A stretch of 64,000 nucleotides of DNA from Kribbella sandramycini (lineage in GTDB: Bacteria; Actinomycetota; Actinomycetes; Propionibacteriales; Kribbellaceae). The position numbers were made by a program, and so were the translations under genes. Location of the stretch: assembly GCF_013131805.1 (NCBI RefSeq), contig NZ_JABJRC010000001.1, positions 1,240,001-1,304,000 on the forward strand, in the 5' to 3' direction. Shown here in pieces: positions 26,116-35,147 of the stretch (position 1 is its first letter; each line of letters starts with the position of its first letter). The notes under the pieces are model-generated. The model worked only from the letters and a program-made list of their open reading frames with translations. It had not been told where the DNA came from and searched no databases.

Positions 26116-26594
26116 TTGGTGTCTCCATGTCGGCGCCAGTAGGCGAACGTCACCACCAGCAGCAGTGGGCCCCACAGTACGTGCGTCAGCAGACACGCGG
26201 CCGCCAGGCCCTCCCACCATGGAGAGCTGAACTGTACGTGGTCTCCCCGCAGCCAACGGATGCCGTCGCTGATCCACAACACCGACAACGCCGTACCCCC
26301 AAGTGCGGCGACGACAGCGACCACCCGCGGCCGAACCGGCCGTCCCCCGACCACCGGCAGCCACCGCGGCAACCGCTCACCCCAAGGCTCGACCAGGCCG
26401 ACAGTGAGGAAGGCGAGCACCTCGATCACGACGATCAACCCGACCGTGTACGGCACCGCCCACCACTCCCACGGTGGCGCGTCCGGATCGACCATGCCCA
26501 TCCCGAACCCGAAGGCGAACGGCAACCGCCACAACGCCGTCGGCAGGATCATCCACGGCACCGCCCACGCGCAGCGCACCACCCACGGCTCCAT
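26112..26594 (-). CDS. Small membrane protein of unknown function
   Basis: This 160-residue protein has four predicted spans, e.g. VPYTVGLIVVIEVLAFLTVGL, VVAVVAALGGTALSVLWI and LLTHVLWGPLLLVVTFAYW, and a Trp-rich loop DAPPWEWW. No family recognised. It sits between the DUF2867 gene (5 bp gap) and the NmrA-like gene (4 bp overlap), so it is co-transcribed with them. Confidence 0.75.
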   Translation of the reverse strand: MEPWVVRCAWAVPWMILPTALWRLPFAFGFGMGMVDPDAPPWEWWAVPYTVGLIVVIEVLAFLTVGLVEPWGERLPRWLPVVGGRPVRPRVVAVVAALGGTALSVLWISDGIRWLRGDHVQFSSPWWEGLAAACLLTHVLWGPLLLVVTFAYWRRHGDTK

Positions 26595-26599
26595 CGTTG

Positions 26600-27196
26600 T
26601 TACTTCGGTCTGCTACCGGCGGCTTTGAGCCAGGCCGCTTCCCATTGGCGTGTCAGCGACGGGTAGATGATCAGGTATCGGAACGGTGCGATGGCGGCCA
26701 TGTAGGCGCGACCGAAGATGCCGTTCGGTTTGACGAGGGCCGCCATGCGCAGCTCGTATCCGCCGTCATCCGTCGCGACCCAACCCAGGTGCATGATGTC
26801 GTGGACCGTCCGGTTGGCCAGCTCGCGGGCGGCTTCGGTTTCGAGCTGGTAGACCTCGGCGAACGGGTCCGTGCAGGGTGTGGCCTTCGCGATCGTCTGG
26901 GCCAGGTCGGCCGGGAGGCGGTCGCGCAGCGAGGCGACTCGCTTGCCGAGGCCGGCCTTGGCGTCGTCCCAGCCGAGCAGGCCGCCGAGCTTCCAGCGGA
27001 CGGCGAACAGGAACCTCACCGCGGCCGGATCCGTTCGGTTGTCGTAGGCCGCCTTCAGCGCCTCGATCATGACCGGAAAATCGTCGGGACCGGCGCCGGG
27101 GGCCCGGAAGGACCAGACGTCCTCGACCCTGAAGTCGCGGGTGAACTGGTGGATTCGCCAAGGTTGCTCGGTGTGGGCGGACTTGGGCAGACGCAT
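26600..27196 (-). CDS. DUF2867 domain protein
   Basis: The protein has 198 residues from ATG 27196. It shows the DUF2867 pattern: DVWSFRAPGAGPDDFPVMIE, FLFAVRWKLGGLLGWDDAK, RTVHDIMHLGWV and MAALVKPNGIFGRAYMAAIA with a terminal RYLIIYPSLTRQWEAAW. Its function is unknown; in other proteins the domain is fused to NAD(P)-binding oxidoreductases, which fits the NmrA-like gene two places downstream. It is divergent from a TetR regulator, with an operator-like palindrome directly upstream. Confidence 0.82.
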   Translation of the reverse strand: MRLPKSAHTEQPWRIHQFTRDFRVEDVWSFRAPGAGPDDFPVMIEALKAAYDNRTDPAAVRFLFAVRWKLGGLLGWDDAKAGLGKRVASLRDRLPADLAQTIAKATPCTDPFAEVYQLETEAARELANRTVHDIMHLGWVATDDGGYELRMAALVKPNGIFGRAYMAAIAPFRYLIIYPSLTRQWEAAWLKAAGSRPK

Positions 27197-27206
27197 GTTC
27201 CGGACA

Positions 27207-27224
27207 ATACCATGACGTATGGTC
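27207..27224. promoter_or_regulatory. TetR operator-like site, copy 1 (ATACC-N5-GTATGGTC)
   Basis: ATACCATGACGTATGGTC contains a 5-bp-arm inverted repeat (ACCAT...ATGGT). It lies in the 109-bp space between the divergent DUF2867 and TetR genes. The same pattern with identical spacing recurs at 29128-29145, and a shortened version (ATACCATGTGGTC) at about 27259-27271. Confidence 0.55.
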
Positions 27225-27305
27225 CGTTGGCCGTGCACTGCGTACGACATCGATTGGCATACCATGTGGTCTTGTCGGTGATGGACCTTGATCGAATGAG
27301 GAACG

Positions 27306-27857
27306 ATGGCGAGCAAGCGGGACTGGCTGGACGCGGGATTGACCATCCTGACCGAGGAGGGCGTGCCGGCCCTGACGATCGAGCGTCTGGTCGGCATGCT
27401 CGGTCTGACCAAGGGGTCCTTCTACCACCACTTCGGCAGCATGCCGGGTTACAAGACCGCGTTACTGGATCTGTACGAGCAGGAGTTCACCAGTCGCTTC
27501 GTCGAGGCGGTGGACGACGCCCGGGCCGCGCCGCGAGCCCGGCTGGACGCCTTGATGAACCTGGTCGTGAACGATCGCCGGGCCGATCCCGAGGTCGCCA
27601 TCCGCGCCTGGGCGATGCAGGACGCCGAGGTCGGCGAGGTGCAGCGCCGGATCGACAACACCCGGATGAAATACCTGCGCGACCAGTGGCAGCAGCACAC
27701 CGGCGACGCGACCGAGGCCAAACTGATGAGCCAGCTGATCTACCTGTCCCTCATCGGCGCCACGCACGCGGTCCCGCCGATCAAGGGCAAAGCCCTGCGC
27801 CGGCTGTTCGAGTTCGCCATGAACGAGATCCCCGCCCGGCAGCCGAAGACCTCCTGA
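27306..27857 (+). CDS. TetR/AcrR family transcriptional regulator
   Basis: The protein has 183 residues from ATG 27306, with AGGA upstream. The DNA-binding domain is clear: WLDAGLTILTEEGVPALTIE, RLVGMLGLTKGSFYHHFG, typical of TetR ('tkgsfYhHF'). The C-terminal ligand domain continues to residue 183. It is divergent from the DUF2867 operon, and ends 5 bp from the convergent DUF6463 gene. Repeated operator-like sites suggest it controls both flanking minus operons. Confidence 0.92.
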   Translation: MASKRDWLDAGLTILTEEGVPALTIERLVGMLGLTKGSFYHHFGSMPGYKTALLDLYEQEFTSRFVEAVDDARAAPRARLDALMNLVVNDRRADPEVAIRAWAMQDAEVGEVQRRIDNTRMKYLRDQWQQHTGDATEAKLMSQLIYLSLIGATHAVPPIKGKALRRLFEFAMNEIPARQPKTS

Positions 27858-27861
27858 CCGC

Positions 27862-28263
27862 TCACAGCCGACGAGTGTCGACGACCGGCGGGACGGTATC
27901 GACCTCGATCGGCAGGGCGGCCAGGATCAGTACGCCGAGCAGGATCTGCGCATAGCCTCCGCCATCGGGCTCCAGCAGCGTGTCGAAGACGCCGAGGGCA
28001 AACATCCACCAGCCGAGCCGCGTGGGGATGCGTCCGATCTGCCGGACGAACCAGCGCATGGTCGATCCGATCATCAGCAGGACCAGACCTCCGATGAAGA
28101 ACCAGGTCGCGAAGTCGCGCGAGTCGGTGTTCGACGCACCGACGACGCCGTCCGCGAGCATCCCGGTGACCTCATCCGGCAGATCGGCAACCACCCAGAT
28201 CAGGTGAATCACACCGAGCGAAGTGGTGAGCGTCGGCAACCATCGAGTCAGCCGGCGCCTCAC
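27862..28263 (-). CDS. DUF6463 family membrane protein
   Basis: The protein has 133 residues from GTG 28263, overlapping the upstream gene by 4 bp. Four membrane segments (LTTSLGVIHLIWVVADL; TWFFIGGLVLLMIGSTMRWF; RLGWWMFALGVFDTLLEP; ILLGVLILAALPIEV) match small DUF6463 proteins, often found beside TetR regulators in actinomycetes. Function unknown. Confidence 0.75.
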   Translation of the reverse strand: MRRRLTRWLPTLTTSLGVIHLIWVVADLPDEVTGMLADGVVGASNTDSRDFATWFFIGGLVLLMIGSTMRWFVRQIGRIPTRLGWWMFALGVFDTLLEPDGGGYAQILLGVLILAALPIEVDTVPPVVDTRRL

Positions 28264-29087
28264 GACGCCGCCTCGCGACCTGGGTCCGCGAGTTCGGCCA
28301 GCACGGCGGCGTGATCCGACGGCCAGACGCCGTTCACGGGGGCGTCGGCCAGCACACGCACGCCTTTGACGGCACCCGCTCCGGTTGCCGACGGCAACCC
28401 CACATGCACGTAGTCGATTCGCGCATCAGGCTCCAGACCAGCCGCGACGTGCGGATTCTTCCGTTGCCAGGTCAACCCGGCCTCGGCGTCCTCGGCGTAC
28501 CGCCAGGCATCGACCAGCACGAGCCCGGGGACGACCGGCGCGGTCAAATGTCCACCCAGCAAGCGGATCTCGTCGGACTGCGGCTCGGCGTTCAGATCTC
28601 CTGTCAGGACGGCCGGATACGCACAGCCGGCCGACCGCTCGGCGATCAGCCGGCACAGCTCCGCGACCTGTCCGCACCGCTGCGCCGACGCCCCCACGGT
28701 CGAGGTGAGTTGGGTGGTGAAGAACGGAAGGTCGCCGTACGGAGTTCTGATCCGCGCCAGCAGCGCCGTCCGCCCGTCGTCGCCCGAGAGGTGGACCGCT
28801 TCGCGTTCGGCAATCGGCCAGCGACTCAGCACCGCGTTACCGATGCCGATCTTCGAGTCGCCGATCCGCCGCTGCCACGCCTGCGGCGCCGGGGATGGCG
28901 CGTAGGCCCAGTGATACCCGAGCTCCTCAGCGAGCCGGCCCGCCAGGTTGACGCTGCCGTCGTCCCAGATCTCCTGCAACCCGCAGACGTCCGGCCGAGC
29001 CTGCCCAAGCACCTGCCGGATCGCCTCTCGACGACCCCGCCAATCACCGAACCGCCACCACACGTTCCACGTCAGCACCCGAACCAC
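28260..29087 (-). CDS. Endonuclease/exonuclease/phosphatase family protein
   Basis: The protein has 275 residues from GTG 29087. It holds the full EEP active-site set: LTWNVWW (Asn), GLQEIWDD (Glu), VLTGDLNAEP (Asp, Asn), RIDYVHVG (Asp) and WPSDHAAVLAEL (Asp-His). There is no signal peptide. Family members hydrolyse phosphodiesters in nucleic acids or phospholipids, and this subgroup is not characterised. It heads a two-gene operon with the DUF6463 protein, preceded by the second TetR-type operator. Confidence 0.88.
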   Translation of the reverse strand: MVRVLTWNVWWRFGDWRGRREAIRQVLGQARPDVCGLQEIWDDGSVNLAGRLAEELGYHWAYAPSPAPQAWQRRIGDSKIGIGNAVLSRWPIAEREAVHLSGDDGRTALLARIRTPYGDLPFFTTQLTSTVGASAQRCGQVAELCRLIAERSAGCAYPAVLTGDLNAEPQSDEIRLLGGHLTAPVVPGLVLVDAWRYAEDAEAGLTWQRKNPHVAAGLEPDARIDYVHVGLPSATGAGAVKGVRVLADAPVNGVWPSDHAAVLAELADPGREAAS

Positions 29088-29127
29088 CGCTCACTCCAAT
29101 CCAGGCCGCCACACCGCCCGACATTTC

Positions 29128-29145
29128 ATACCGTACAGTATGGTC
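29128..29145. promoter_or_regulatory. TetR operator-like site, copy 2 (ATACC-N5-GTATGGTC)
   Basis: ATACCGTACAGTATGGTC lies 41 bp upstream of the EEP-family start. With the preceding base it forms CATACCGTACAGTATG, a 16-bp palindrome with one mismatched pair (14 of 16). It matches copy 1 outside the 5-bp centre, linking this operon to the TetR gene at 27306. Confidence 0.55.
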
Positions 29146-29163
29146 TGATCTGCACGAGAGGCG

Positions 29164-32100
29164 TCAACCCAATGGGTAGGCGTTGATGACGGTTTGAGTG
29201 GTGGTGTTGCCGGTGCTGTCGAGGAGGTGGGCTTCGAGGGAGATGTGGTTGCCGGGTGGGGTTTCGAAAGTCGCTTGGTAGTGGGCTGCGGTGGTGGGGG
29301 TGATGGTGGCCGGGTGCCAGGTGCGGCCGGCGTCGCCGGAGACGTGGACAGTCAGGGTGCGGAGGGGCGGGACTTTGGCGCCGGGTTGGGCGTCGATGAC
29401 GATGGGCACGGTGCTCATGCGGGTACGCCGGACGACGTTGCGGCCATCGACCTGCGGTCGGTAGCGGACGCCGAGTAGCGGCAACTGGGTAGGCTCCGAC
29501 GTCGCAGCGGAGGTGAAGGTCCAGGTGAGGTCGGTGCGGCTGCTGAAGGACGACGTCCGGGTTTGCGTCGTCTCCAGGCGGTAGGACGCCGGCTCGGCGG
29601 GGAGGCCAGTGGCCTCGACGAAGCCGAAGGCGCGCGATTCCGCGACCTTGACGCCGTCCCGCAGCAGGGTGCTGGCGGCCGCGTCGTTCGCGCTTCGGCC
29701 GCGGTTGCCGTCGGCGTCGCCGGTGGGGGTGACCTCGAGGCGCAGCCGGTCTTGCGTGCGCTGCGCGAGCACAGGGGCTGGGACGAAGGGCGCCGCGTTG
29801 AAGCGCTCCGCGTACGACGTACCGGCCCGGTACGTACGCCGATCGCTTCCGACACCCGAGATCCGGCCGTCGGGATCGATCGTGAAGACGCCGGTCACCC
29901 AGGGGAACCCCGGTTCGAGGAAGGCTCGGGTGGTCGTCGGCGCGCTGAACCGGATTCCGGGGGTGACGAATCCAGATCCGTTCCCGGTGCCGGCGGACAG
30001 CGTTCGTTCGAGCGCGTCATCGGAGGTCGCGTTGATCGTCTGATCGACGCGGGCCAGGTCGCGATCCCGGACCGTGCGGGTCAGGCCGGTCGGGAATCGC
30101 CCTGGGGTCGTGTGCACCGGCGCGTAGAGGTAGGGCGTGTTCCGGAAGTCGCCGTCCACACCGGGCCGGCCCCACTGGGTGGCGATCCAGCCGGTCATCA
30201 CCGACGGCGCGACCGCAGGACCGACCTGCGCGACGTGGATTTGGCTCTGATCGGTGAAGAGCTCGTTCAGCCCGATCTGGCGGGACGGGTCGGCGGCGGC
30301 GCGGTGGTAGCCGACGTCCCCGACAACGAGCCGGGCGTCACTGCGCGGCAGGGTCAGCCGGATGGGCTTGGTCGTGCGCGCGTCCAGGACGATGGTGGTG
30401 TCCTTCGTCAGCTGCAGCCCGGCGTGCACCATCCGGTAGTACTGCGGGCCTTCGGTCTGCTGACCACCGGCGATCACGTACTCGCCCTTGGGTAGCCGCA
30501 GCGTCGTCGTCGACTTGTCCCAGGTGTCGACGGAGACGTCCTGATCCAGGCTGTGGACGCGGGTCTCGCCGGGATAGGGCTGCCCGTCGAGGCCGAGGTG
30601 CTTGACGGTGAGCGAGTAGCGTTCGGCCTCCTTGTCGACGCCGATCGCGGCCGTGATGCGCAGCGCGCCGGCGGTTGCGGCGAGGCGTCCCGAGTACAAG
30701 CCGTCCGGACCGTCGTGCCGGGTGTTCGCGGTCGCCTGCACCGAGACGCTGCCGCCTGCGGGCACGGTGATTGTGTTCGCGCTCAGTGCGATAGCGCCGT
30801 CCGCGGCCGGGTTTCCGGCCGGGTCGTTCAGGACCGCGGACAACGCGAGCGTGACCGGCTGGGCGCCGAAGTTCCGGTAGGTGACGGTGCGGGTGATCGG
30901 TACGTCGTCGTCATGCGGCCAGCTCGCCGTACCGAAGGAGAGATTGCCGGACTCGAGGACGACGCTCTGCTCGATGCCGCGGGCAACATCCACCCGGCCG
31001 GCGCCCTGTTCGTACGCCGTCGGCTCGGCAGCAGGTGCGGCCGATCCGATGAGCGCGCCCTTCAGGGTTGGCGCCGTCCAGGCCGGGTGTTGCTGCGCGA
31101 GGATGGCGGCCGCTCCGGCGACGTGTGGGGTCGCCATCGACGTACCGTCGAGGCTCAGGTAGTCGCTGCCGACCGGATCGCCGATCACCGCGTCGCGCGC
31201 CTTGGCGGCCACGATCGCGACTCCGGGTGCGGTGACGTCGGGTTTGAGACCGCCGTCACCCGCGCGCGGGCCGCGGCCGGAGAACCCGGCAAGCTGGTCC
31301 TGCTTGTCGACGGCGCCGACGGTGAGTGCGGCCTGCGCGCTCCCCGGTGAGGTGATGGTCCCGGCCTTTGGACCTTCGTTGCCCGCAGCAACGACGAAGA
31401 GGGCGCCGGTCTGCTCGGTCAGCCGGTCGACGGCGGCCTCCAGCGGATCGACGTCGGGGGTATCGGATCCGCCGAGGCTGACATTGATCACCTTCGCCCG
31501 GACCTCGGTCGCGGCCCAGTTCATCCCGGCCAGGATCGCCGACTCCGGACATCCCCCGGTCTCGCACACCTTGCCGTCGTACAACGCGGCGTCCGAGGCC
31601 GCACCTGATCCCGCGATGGTCGACGCGACGTGGGTGCCGTGGCCGACCTGATCGCCGTCCGGGTCGGCGGTGAAGTTCTTGGCGCCGGCCATCCGGCCGG
31701 CCAGATCGGGATGGGTGGCGTCGATCCCCGAGTCGAGGACCGCCACCGAGACGCCCTTACCCGTGTACCCGGCTCGCCAGGCCGTCGGCGCGCCGATCTG
31801 CGGGACGGAGCGGTCCAGCGAGATCTGGCGCTTGCCGTCGAGCCAGATCTTGCCGACCGCGGTCAGCCACTCCGGACTGCTGCCTTTGGCAACAGTCACC
31901 GCCGCCCCGTTGATCGCCGGCAGCGCACGGGTCGCCGTGGCGCCCGGCAGAGCGGCACGCTGCTTGCCTTTGTAGGTGACGAGCAGCGGAATGGACGACG
32001 TCGCCCGGTCGTCGAACCCGTCCCGCAGTAGACCGGCGACGTCGAACAACCGTCGATCGAGTTTGCCCTCGGCCACTGCGCCGCGCACGTCGGACGGGAC

Positions 32101-32328
32101 GACGTACAGCTGGTCTCGGGTCCGCTCGGTGCTGAACAGCAGCCCCCGCCGTCCCGATCCCGGCTCCACCGTGACATTGCCGCCGGCCACCTTCACCTTG
32201 TCGCCGGTGATCAGAGTGACGGTCCGCTCCCCCGTCCGATCAGCCGGCGCGGCGACGGCCGGGAGGCCGCCGCCGGCCAGACCGAGCACTACTACACCAA
32301 CGCCCCACGATCGCAGTCGCCCCAGCAC
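29164..32328 (-). CDS. Secreted subtilisin-like serine protease (S8), large form
   Basis: The protein has 1,054 residues from GTG 32328, chosen because AAGGA lies 6 bp upstream; the open frame continues further up. Signal peptide VGVVVLGLAGGGLPAVAA, then a propeptide-like region (TVTLITGDKVKVAGG; LYVVPSDVRGAVAEGKLDRR). The catalytic triad is complete: Asp in VAVLDSGIDATHPDLAG, His in GHGTHVASTIAGSG and Ser in LDGTSMATPHVAGAAAILA, with oxyanion Asn in VVAAGNEGPKAG. About 600 C-terminal residues form beta-sandwich domains. It is a close paralogue of the protein at 43092-46352 and ends 19 bp after the operator region of the EEP gene. Confidence 0.93.
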   Translation of the reverse strand: MLGRLRSWGVGVVVLGLAGGGLPAVAAPADRTGERTVTLITGDKVKVAGGNVTVEPGSGRRGLLFSTERTRDQLYVVPSDVRGAVAEGKLDRRLFDVAGLLRDGFDDRATSSIPLLVTYKGKQRAALPGATATRALPAINGAAVTVAKGSSPEWLTAVGKIWLDGKRQISLDRSVPQIGAPTAWRAGYTGKGVSVAVLDSGIDATHPDLAGRMAGAKNFTADPDGDQVGHGTHVASTIAGSGAASDAALYDGKVCETGGCPESAILAGMNWAATEVRAKVINVSLGGSDTPDVDPLEAAVDRLTEQTGALFVVAAGNEGPKAGTITSPGSAQAALTVGAVDKQDQLAGFSGRGPRAGDGGLKPDVTAPGVAIVAAKARDAVIGDPVGSDYLSLDGTSMATPHVAGAAAILAQQHPAWTAPTLKGALIGSAAPAAEPTAYEQGAGRVDVARGIEQSVVLESGNLSFGTASWPHDDDVPITRTVTYRNFGAQPVTLALSAVLNDPAGNPAADGAIALSANTITVPAGGSVSVQATANTRHDGPDGLYSGRLAATAGALRITAAIGVDKEAERYSLTVKHLGLDGQPYPGETRVHSLDQDVSVDTWDKSTTTLRLPKGEYVIAGGQQTEGPQYYRMVHAGLQLTKDTTIVLDARTTKPIRLTLPRSDARLVVGDVGYHRAAADPSRQIGLNELFTDQSQIHVAQVGPAVAPSVMTGWIATQWGRPGVDGDFRNTPYLYAPVHTTPGRFPTGLTRTVRDRDLARVDQTINATSDDALERTLSAGTGNGSGFVTPGIRFSAPTTTRAFLEPGFPWVTGVFTIDPDGRISGVGSDRRTYRAGTSYAERFNAAPFVPAPVLAQRTQDRLRLEVTPTGDADGNRGRSANDAAASTLLRDGVKVAESRAFGFVEATGLPAEPASYRLETTQTRTSSFSSRTDLTWTFTSAATSEPTQLPLLGVRYRPQVDGRNVVRRTRMSTVPIVIDAQPGAKVPPLRTLTVHVSGDAGRTWHPATITPTTAAHYQATFETPPGNHISLEAHLLDSTGNTTTQTVINAYPLG

Positions 32329-32406
32329 CAGAGATCCTTCCGTTCGGCGGTCCGGTTCTGGGCTCAGGACGCCCGACACCGCCGAAAGGTTCTGTGCCGG
32401 CTGGGA

Positions 32407-33483
32407 TCAGCGGTAGGTGTAGCTGATTCGGCCGGCTTTGGGGTGGTGGATGTTGGTGGTGTTGATGAGGGTTTTGGCCGAGTGGGTGGACCAGGGGCCG
32501 AAAAGGTCCGTGTAGCCGAGGGTGCCGTTGGCGCCGGTGACGGGGAGGTAGGGCGGTTCATTGGGGTGGTCGCGGCGCTGTTTGCGTTGCCAGTCGGCCC
32601 AAACCTTGTCGACGAACGCGTGATGGAGCCAGAAGGCCGGGTCGTTGGGTGAGCCGGCGCTGCCCATGTGGCCGCCGAGGGCGACGTGCGGCATGCCGTG
32701 CTGGTCCGACTCGAAGAAGGACGCGAAGACGTCGTACGTGGTGTGGTCCAGGACGTCGAGGAGGCCGAGGCCGCGATCGCGGAACCATTCGCCCTCGTTC
32801 GCGCGCCGGGCCTCTTTCTCGGCCTCGGTCTCGCGGTGGTGGAACGGCAGACTCTCGCTGAGCGGCAGGACGCACTCGCGGATCAGGAACGGCCGCTCGT
32901 CGACGACCTGATGGACGAGCCACACCTCCTTGCGGGACGGCGGCAGCTCGTTGAGCTTGGTCTTGAGCTCGGCCCAGATGGCTTCCCCCTCTTCGTAGGG
33001 AAGCTCCCGGATCTTCCCGGCGGCGCGCAGTTTGGCCATCGATGCCTCGGACAACAGTTCGGGCAGCCGGGAGTCGGGGACGCCGAACCGCCCGGTCTGC
33101 ACCTGGCCGAGCAGCCCGGTGCCGTCGCCGCCCAGCCAGTCGGGCACCCAGGGACTCGCCGTCACATCCCGGTCGTCGATCCAGTTCCAGTACGGCAGCG
33201 AGATGAACGGCTTGCCGCGGGCAACCGTCGTCCGGTTGAGCGCGATCTCCAACTCGATCAGGAACTGCCGGTGCCAGGGCAGGAAGTTCGGCGAGCCATG
33301 GGCGACTCCACTGAAGAAGGCGTCGTAGTGCACCGCGACGAAGTCGCCGTAGATGGTGCCGTGGCTGTTGGCCGGGTGCGGCTTCGGGGAGGGCTTCTTC
33401 TTGAGCTCCAGGAGGGCGTCGAGGAAGCGGCCGCGCTCGGCGAGCGTGCAATCGCGGTGGTTCTTGCGCACGTACGTCGGCAT
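32407..33483 (-). CDS. melC2: Tyrosinase (copper monophenol oxidase)
   Basis: The protein has 358 residues from ATG 33483 (MPTYVRKNHRD). CuA ligands are in HYDAFFSGVAHGSPNFLPWH, and CuB ligands in HVALGGHMGSAGSPND followed by AFWLHHAFVDKVWADWQ. It oxidises tyrosine and other phenols to o-quinones on the way to melanin. It has no own signal peptide: in Streptomyces MelC2 is exported by the Tat pathway as a complex with MelC1, whose gene lies 5 bp upstream. It is somewhat longer than the ~275-residue Streptomyces enzyme because of an insertion between the copper sites (about 130-240). Confidence 0.93.
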   Translation of the reverse strand: MPTYVRKNHRDCTLAERGRFLDALLELKKKPSPKPHPANSHGTIYGDFVAVHYDAFFSGVAHGSPNFLPWHRQFLIELEIALNRTTVARGKPFISLPYWNWIDDRDVTASPWVPDWLGGDGTGLLGQVQTGRFGVPDSRLPELLSEASMAKLRAAGKIRELPYEEGEAIWAELKTKLNELPPSRKEVWLVHQVVDERPFLIRECVLPLSESLPFHHRETEAEKEARRANEGEWFRDRGLGLLDVLDHTTYDVFASFFESDQHGMPHVALGGHMGSAGSPNDPAFWLHHAFVDKVWADWQRKQRRDHPNEPPYLPVTGANGTLGYTDLFGPWSTHSAKTLINTTNIHHPKAGRISYTYR

Positions 33484-33488
33484 GGCCC

Positions 33489-33860
33489 TCACCCGCCGTG
33501 GTGATGGTGGACGACGGCCAACTGGGCTCCGTGCAGGTGATCGACCGCCTGCCGGACGACGTCCCGCAGCGTCGGCGCCGGCGCGTAGTGGACGACCGAA
33601 CTGGCGTAACACCCGTCCGGACGCCGCATCACGTGCAACGGGCGCCCGTCGATCTGCGCCGCCGACATCGGCAGATGCCCGGCGGCCTGGTTCTGCGCCA
33701 CCGTCCCCTGAATCCGCCGTCCCTGGTAGATCTCGTCGAACAACTCGCCCGCCGCGACCGCGGGCGTACTGCCCCACGTCACCGCGACGGTGCCCGTGAC
33801 AGCGACCGCACCGGCCGCCCCCGTCACCGCGAGCAAGGTCCTGCGACTGATCTGACTCAA
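33489..33860 (-). CDS. melC1: Tyrosinase co-factor / copper chaperone
   Basis: The protein has 123 residues from TTG 33860. TTG is supported by GGAG 7 bp upstream. A Tat signal is clear: SRRTLLAVTGAAGAVAVTGT with the twin Arg at about 6-7. The mature part has the MelC1 pattern FDEIYQGRRIQG, IDGRPLHVMRRPDGCYASSV and a His-rich end LAVVHHHHGG that can bind copper. It loads copper into MelC2 and carries it through the Tat system. Confidence 0.92.
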   Translation of the reverse strand: MSQISRRTLLAVTGAAGAVAVTGTVAVTWGSTPAVAAGELFDEIYQGRRIQGTVAQNQAAGHLPMSAAQIDGRPLHVMRRPDGCYASSVVHYAPAPTLRDVVRQAVDHLHGAQLAVVHHHHGG

Positions 33861-34059
33861 GGATTCACTCCATTCGAACCGTGGCTAATTCATCCGATCT
33901 CTCACTGGACGATCAGCCGATCCGATCGGTTGACACGATCAGGCAACTCGCAGTCAGCGTCCGGGCGGTGGGCGGCGGTCAAGAAGCATGGTCGGGCTCT
34001 TCGGTCGAGGGGCATCCACAGTTGGTTGCCCGAAGCCCGCATAGCCCTTCTCGATCGGA

Positions 34060-35043
34060 TCAGGCGCCGGCGATTCTGGTGGCGCGGGCGGCGAGGTCGG
34101 CGAAGGCGGCGCGGAGCTCGGGTGGTTCGACGAGCTCGAGGTCGGTGTCGAAGCGGAGGAGGGAGGCCGCGAGGGCCGGCCAGGACCAGGAGCCGATGTG
34201 GAGGCGGGTTCGGTGGTCGGACAGGGCCTCGACGACGGCGTCGCCGGCGAAGGGGAGGACGTCGGCGGCCGGGAGAGGCAGGACGACCTCGGCTTTGCAG
34301 GGCCAGTCGCCGGCATCTTGGGAGCCTTTGAAACGGCCGGCGAGGTACGCCGATGCGTCGCCGCCGGGCACCTGTCGGGGTTCGAAGCGCGGGCCGTTCG
34401 GGATGCGGAGCGTGATCCGGTCGGTGCGGTAGATGCGCCAGCCGGCTTTGGGCGGAGCCCAGGCGATCAGGTACCAGCGGCCGGAGTGGGCGAGCAGATG
34501 ATGCGGCTGCACCTGCCGCGGCGCGGGGAGCGAGCCGTCAGGTTCGGCCCCGGGCGTCCGGTAGTCGAAGCGCAGCTCCTCGCGGGCGCGGATGGCTCGA
34601 CCGATCTCGAGCAGTACGTCGGTGTCGGCCTGCGCCGCGCCGCCGTCCACCTCGATCGCGTCGAAGACGTCGACCCGATGCTGGAGCCGGCTCGGCATCA
34701 CCTGCCGGATGGTGGTCAAGGCCCGAGTCGCCGCCTCTTCGATCCCGGCGCCGGTGGCAGCCGCCGTCCGGAGCGCGACGGCGACCGCGACGGCCTGCTC
34801 GTCGTCGAAGAGCAGCGGGGGCAGCTGATTACCCGGCCGCAACCGGTAGCCGCCGTCCGGGCCACGGTTCGCCTCGACGGGATAGCCGAGCTCGCGCAGC
34901 CGGTCGACGTCCCGGCGAACGGTCCGCTCGCTGACCGCCAGCCGCTCGGCGAGCAGCCCGCCCGGCCAGTCGCGGCGGGTCTGCAACAAGGACAACAGCG
35001 ACAGCAGGCGATGACTGGTCACTTGCGCGGTGGACGTCGGCAT
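34060..35043 (-). CDS. WYL-domain transcriptional regulator (HTH_11 type)
   Basis: The protein has 327 residues from ATG 35043. An N-terminal HTH (HRLLSLLSLLQTRRDW; LAERLAVSERTVRRDVDRL) is followed by the WYL region: LRFDYRTPGAE, VQPHHLLAHSGRWYLIAWAP, RIYRTDRITLRI. The WYL and WCX domains bind a ligand, in some cases nucleic acid. It is divergent from a VOC-family gene 104 bp away, a very common actinomycete pair, and probably controls it. The space 33861-34059 before melC1 holds no gene. Confidence 0.92.
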   Translation of the reverse strand: MPTSTAQVTSHRLLSLLSLLQTRRDWPGGLLAERLAVSERTVRRDVDRLRELGYPVEANRGPDGGYRLRPGNQLPPLLFDDEQAVAVAVALRTAAATGAGIEEAATRALTTIRQVMPSRLQHRVDVFDAIEVDGGAAQADTDVLLEIGRAIRAREELRFDYRTPGAEPDGSLPAPRQVQPHHLLAHSGRWYLIAWAPPKAGWRIYRTDRITLRIPNGPRFEPRQVPGGDASAYLAGRFKGSQDAGDWPCKAEVVLPLPAADVLPFAGDAVVEALSDHRTRLHIGSWSWPALAASLLRFDTDLELVEPPELRAAFADLAARATRIAGA

Positions 35044-35147
35044 GAAATCAGGATGCCGGAAGATGCGGACGTTCCCTGTCCTGAACTCACGAAAGAGTCG
35101 ATGACGTCGCCGGGTCCACGGCGGAATCTCTGAAGGAGACACCAGGC

